From: Brevundimonas sp. UBA7506
GTDB taxonomy: Bacteria; Pseudomonadota; Alphaproteobacteria; Caulobacterales; Caulobacteraceae
Reading direction: 5' to 3'
Length of the DNA: 64,000 nt
Assembly (NCBI RefSeq): GCF_002479495.1
Contig: NZ_DLNQ01000005.1
Coordinates: forward strand, 753,090 to 817,089
The notes beneath the pieces are model-generated. The model made no database searches and was not told where the DNA came from. It saw only the letters and a program-made list of their open reading frames with translations. The position numbers and the translations under genes were made by a program. Below, piece after piece: positions 60,952-64,000 of the stretch; position 1 is the first letter of the stretch; the number at the start of each line of letters is the position of its first letter.

Positions 60952-61958
60952 GCGAAGGTCTCCAGCGCACGCATCAGGCGCGGCAGGTCGCGCTCGCTCG
61001 GCACGCCGAACCTCAGACCGTCCGGCGTATGATCGAAGGGCCGGGTCAGAACGCCCAAGCGGCACAGATGCTGGAACCAGAGCGCCGCGTGCGGCGTGCG
61101 GGTCATGCGGAACAGGCTGGTCCCGCCGACGATATGGAACCCGGCCCGCGACAGGACGTCGTCCAGCCGGTCGGCCCGCTCGGCCAGGGCCGCCTCGGTG
61201 CGCCGCCGCCAATCCGCGTCGGCATAGGCCCCCCGCCCCATGATCAAGGCGTCGGCCCCGACGGGCCAGTCGCCCAGCAGGGCGCGCAGACGCGCAATCA
61301 GACCCGGCGCGGCCAGCATGAAGCCCAGCCTCACCCCCGCCAGTCCATAGAACTTGCCGAACGAGCGCAGGACGATCAAGCCGGGTTCGACCAGGTCCGA
61401 CACGCTGTCGCCAGGCGCGCATTCGATGAAGGACTCGTCCACCACCAGCCAGCGTCCCGCCGCCGAACGCTCGCGCGCCATAGCGATCAGGTCGGCCCGC
61501 CGGGTCAGACGGCCGTCGGGATTGTTCGGATTGACGATGACGAGCACGCCCGCCTGCGACGTCGCCGCCTGATCGGGAGCGATCAGGCGCGTCGCCACGC
61601 CCGCCGCCCGCCAGGCCTCGGCATGGGCGCCGTAGGTCGGACCGACGATCTCGACCGAGCGCACGCCCAACAGCAGGGGCAGAAGGCGGATCGCCGCCTC
61701 GGCCCCGGCTGCCGCCGCCGTCCGCTCCGTCGCACTGCCGAACGCGGACGCCGCCGCCGTCTCCAGCGCGGCCAGGGCGCCGGGATCGGGCAAACGGTTC
61801 AACTCCGCCTCCGGGGCGCGCGGACCGCGCCACGGCTCGGGATTGATCCCGGTGGACAGGTCCAACCAGGGCCTCGGCGCGTCGGGATAGGCGGCGGCGG
61901 CCTTCATCAGACCGCCGCCGTGCCGGGTCGCCGTCGTCACAAACGCGGCGTCATGCAT
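60948..61958 (-). CDS. cobD: Threonine-phosphate decarboxylase
   Basis: PLP enzyme making aminopropanol phosphate for CbiB (named cobC in Pseudomonas). 336 aa aminotransferase I/II fold: LDLSTGINPEPW, VIVNPNNPDGRLT, WLVVDESFIE and the Schiff-base Lys in VLRSFGKFYGLAGVRLGF. Begins 4 bp after the btuB stop. Confidence 0.93.
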   Translation of the reverse strand: MHDAAFVTTATRHGGGLMKAAAAYPDAPRPWLDLSTGINPEPWRGPRAPEAELNRLPDPGALAALETAAASAFGSATERTAAAAGAEAAIRLLPLLLGVRSVEIVGPTYGAHAEAWRAAGVATRLIAPDQAATSQAGVLVIVNPNNPDGRLTRRADLIAMARERSAAGRWLVVDESFIECAPGDSVSDLVEPGLIVLRSFGKFYGLAGVRLGFMLAAPGLIARLRALLGDWPVGADALIMGRGAYADADWRRRTEAALAERADRLDDVLSRAGFHIVGGTSLFRMTRTPHAALWFQHLCRLGVLTRPFDHTPDGLRFGVPSERDLPRLMRALETFA

Positions 61959-61962
61959 GGGA

Positions 61963-63921
61963 TCAGAACCGGATGCGAACGCCGCCGAACACGCCCTGCC
62001 CCGGCGTGCCGTAGTTCAGGACCGTCTGATACTCTTCGTCCAAGGCGTTCTCGATCCGACCATAGACTTCGAGGTTGTCGTTGATCGGATAGGAGGCGCG
62101 GATGTCGACCAGGGTGTATTCGCCCACGACGACGGTGTTGGCGTCGTTGTTGAAGGTCTCGCCCACATAGCGCACCGCCACGCCGGTCTTCAGACCCACC
62201 GGCCAGGCGTAGTCGGCGGCGAAGTTGGCCATGTGCTCGGGGCGACGCGTCAGGCGCTTGCCGTCCGTGGCGCCCGAGGCGCTCTTGGCGTCGGTCCAGG
62301 TGTAGTTGGCGCTGACATTCAAACGCTCGGTCACGTCCACGCGCCCGATCAGTTCGACGCCTTGCGCCTCGGTCTTCTGAACGTTGCGGTAATAGCCCCA
62401 GCGGCCCACGCCGTTGACGGTGCACAGCGGATCGGTCGAGGGCGTCGAGCAACCGTTGTAGCGGATCTCGTTGTCGGCCTGACGGTTGAAGTAGGTCGCC
62501 GACACCACGGCGCGGTCGAACAGGCGCTGCTCAACGCCGACTTCCCAGCTGTCGAACTCTTCCGGCTGCAGCGTCAGATTGCCGTATTCGCTGTAGAGCT
62601 CATACAGGCCCGGCGCGCGGAAGCCCTGGCCCCAGCTGGCGCGCACGACGGTGTCGCCGTCGTTCAGCGCCCAGGCCGCCGCGACCTGACCCAGCAGGTT
62701 GTCGCCATACTGGGCGTGGTCATCGTAGCGCAGGCCGCCGGTCAGGGTCAGACCGTCCAGCACCGTCCACTGAACCTGGGCATAGGCGCTGTCGAGGTCG
62801 GCTTCGCCGCGCGCAAACGCCGGGTTCAGGTTGAAGCTTGAGGGCGAACGCGTACGCATTTCCGAACGCTCGCTCTCGATGCCGAAGGTGGTGTTCAGCG
62901 TCTCGGTGACGGCGAACGTGCCCTGATATTCCCAGCGGCGGTTCTCGCCCGCCGCGTCGAAGGTCAGAGGCTGGACCGTAGTCGCGGGATTGTAGTTGAG
63001 GCGGTTGGTGTCGGTGTAGGCATAGCCGATCCGGTTGCGGAAACGGCCGTCCAGCAGGTCGAAGTTGAGGCCGGCGTAGCCGACCAGTTCCTTGGTCTTG
63101 CCGTACTCGCGGCTGTCGCCGTTGAAGGCGTCGAAGTCGTTCTGGCCATTCGACCAGACCGAGCGCAGGTCCAGCGAGACGGCGTCCGTGATCTTCAGGT
63201 TCAGGCGGCCCGACAGGCCGGTGTTGGTGTAGCCGTCGTCCTCGGTCCCCTTGGCGAAGGCCGAGAAGCCGTCGGTGTCATAGCGGCTGGCGGCCAGACG
63301 CCAGCTCAAGCGGTCGTTGGCGCCGCCGACGCCGCCACGGAAATAGGTGGTGCCGCGCGCGCCGGCTTCGGCGTCGAAGCTGCCTTGCAGCGCTTCGGTC
63401 GGCTCAGCGGTGACGATGTTGACCACGCCCCCAATGGCCTGGCTGCCCCACAGGGTCGACTGGGCGCCGCGCAGCACCTCGATACGGGCCGTATCGCCGA
63501 CCAGCAGGTTGCCGAAGTTGAATCCGCCCTGCGTCGAGGACGGGTCGTTCAGCTTGACCCCGTCGATCAGGACGACGGTGTGCTGGCTCTCGGCGCCGCG
63601 AATATTGACGCCCGTCGAGGTGCCGACGCCGCCGTTGCGGGTGAAGCTGACGCCCGGCGTCTGGGCCAGAAGCTCGGCCACGGCGGGGGTCTGGCGCGCG
63701 TCGATGGCGGCCTGGGTCAGGACGGTGACCGAGGCCCCGACACGCTCGACCGGCTGGGCCGAACGGTTGGCGGTCACGATGACGTCGGCCACGGCTGTGG
63801 CGCCGGCGCGGCCGGCCACGTCAGGCGCGGCGGCCTGCTGGTCGGTGACTTCGGCGGCGAAGGCGGGGGCGGCGGCCAGAAGGCTGGCGGCGGCCAGGGT
63901 GGCGAATGCGGTCCGGTTCAT
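61963..63921 (-). CDS. btuB: TonB-dependent cobalamin receptor, BtuB-like
   Basis: 652 aa outer-membrane receptor. Signal peptide about 1-22 (ends PAFAAE), TonB box region VADVIVTANR (about 45-54), plug domain (ELLAQTPGVSF, NIRGAESQHTVVLIDGVKLND, GAQSTLWGSQAIGGVVNIVT) and a 22-strand barrel ending GVFGGVRIRF with C-terminal Phe. Operon position with BtuFCD and cob genes supports B12 as substrate. Start after GGAGAACCGGA. First gene of the unit. Confidence 0.93.
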   Translation of the reverse strand: MNRTAFATLAAASLLAAAPAFAAEVTDQQAAAPDVAGRAGATAVADVIVTANRSAQPVERVGASVTVLTQAAIDARQTPAVAELLAQTPGVSFTRNGGVGTSTGVNIRGAESQHTVVLIDGVKLNDPSSTQGGFNFGNLLVGDTARIEVLRGAQSTLWGSQAIGGVVNIVTAEPTEALQGSFDAEAGARGTTYFRGGVGGANDRLSWRLAASRYDTDGFSAFAKGTEDDGYTNTGLSGRLNLKITDAVSLDLRSVWSNGQNDFDAFNGDSREYGKTKELVGYAGLNFDLLDGRFRNRIGYAYTDTNRLNYNPATTVQPLTFDAAGENRRWEYQGTFAVTETLNTTFGIESERSEMRTRSPSSFNLNPAFARGEADLDSAYAQVQWTVLDGLTLTGGLRYDDHAQYGDNLLGQVAAAWALNDGDTVVRASWGQGFRAPGLYELYSEYGNLTLQPEEFDSWEVGVEQRLFDRAVVSATYFNRQADNEIRYNGCSTPSTDPLCTVNGVGRWGYYRNVQKTEAQGVELIGRVDVTERLNVSANYTWTDAKSASGATDGKRLTRRPEHMANFAADYAWPVGLKTGVAVRYVGETFNNDANTVVVGEYTLVDIRASYPINDNLEVYGRIENALDEEYQTVLNYGTPGQGVFGGVRIRF

Positions 63922-64000
63922 TCCGGTTCTCCATATGACGACGCCGCGCCGGACCGGCCTTCGCCCGGATGAGCGAAAGCGGCCGCTGACGCGGCTGGTT
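63922..64000 (-). other. btuB leader with GC-rich hairpins, reaching window edge
   Basis: The 79 bases upstream of btuB contain two potential hairpins, TTTCGC-N8-GCGAAG-like and GCCG-GTC-CGGC. A cobalamin riboswitch would be expected near here in related bacteria, but its conserved B12 box could not be recognised; the region is cut by the window edge. Confidence 0.25.

Noticed and set aside
63922..64000. Cobalamin riboswitch upstream of btuB
   Set aside because: Expected from function, but the B12-box consensus could not be matched and the region is cut by the window edge.
1..64000. CRISPR array, IS element or rRNA operon
   Set aside because: No repeat-spacer pattern, transposase or rRNA sequence was seen on reading both strands.

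Overview
The window is GC-rich, tightly packed alphaproteobacterial chromosome. Gene types and order, ATGA-style stop/start overlaps and a near-perfect CtrA box (TTAA-N7-TTAAC) before the first polysaccharide gene all point to a Caulobacterales member, probably close to Brevundimonas or Caulobacter. This placement is an inference, because no 16S or marker gene is present.

Region 1 (1-3746) is the edge of a mobile element. It holds the 3' part of a hybrid histidine kinase, a small basic protein, and a P4-type tyrosine integrase. The integrase promoter region carries 10-bp-phased CTGAA repeats and ends in a 45-bp sequence that reads as the 3' half of a tRNA (anticodon loop to CCA), the likely attachment site. 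A Tat-exported amidohydrolase (3847-5607) follows.

Region 2 (5.7-54 kb) is a very large exopolysaccharide locus. It has one ExoY-type initiating sugar-phosphate transferase, two Wzx-type flippases, two O-antigen ligase/Wzy-type proteins, about fifteen glycosyltransferases, three Gfo/Idh/MocA sugar oxidoreductases, three SAM methyltransferases, a polysaccharide deacetylase and a GH16 hydrolase. A CDP-deoxyhexose cassette (rfbG-rfbF-rfbH, C-methyltransferase, SDR reductase, acetyltransferase) probably makes a C-methyl-branched 3,6-dideoxy sugar. The export end consists of a short Wza-like lipoprotein, a separate outer-membrane beta-barrel and a Wzc-type tyrosine kinase/copolymerase. Beside it lie a LapG-like cysteine protease, a SleB-type cell-wall hydrolase and a PP2A-like phosphatase. 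Genes are grouped in blocks on both strands. The main runs are 10117-18599 (+), 22907-18603 (-), 23152-31741 (+), 36372-33936 (-), 41176-47500 (+) and 50508-47394 (-). Four of the glycosyltransferases form a divergent paralogous family with a shared C-terminal W-[SA]-A-G-E-x2-G-Y signature.

Region 3 (63921-54094, - strand) is one cobalamin operon. It encodes a BtuB-like TonB receptor, threonine-phosphate decarboxylase, a BtuFCD-like ABC transporter, CbiB, CobT, CobS, a tyrosine-phosphatase-like protein, the adenosyltransferase CobO and a DUF1636 ferredoxin-like protein. It imports corrinoids and performs late nucleotide-loop steps. No corrin-ring genes, CobU/CobP or CobQ are in the window.
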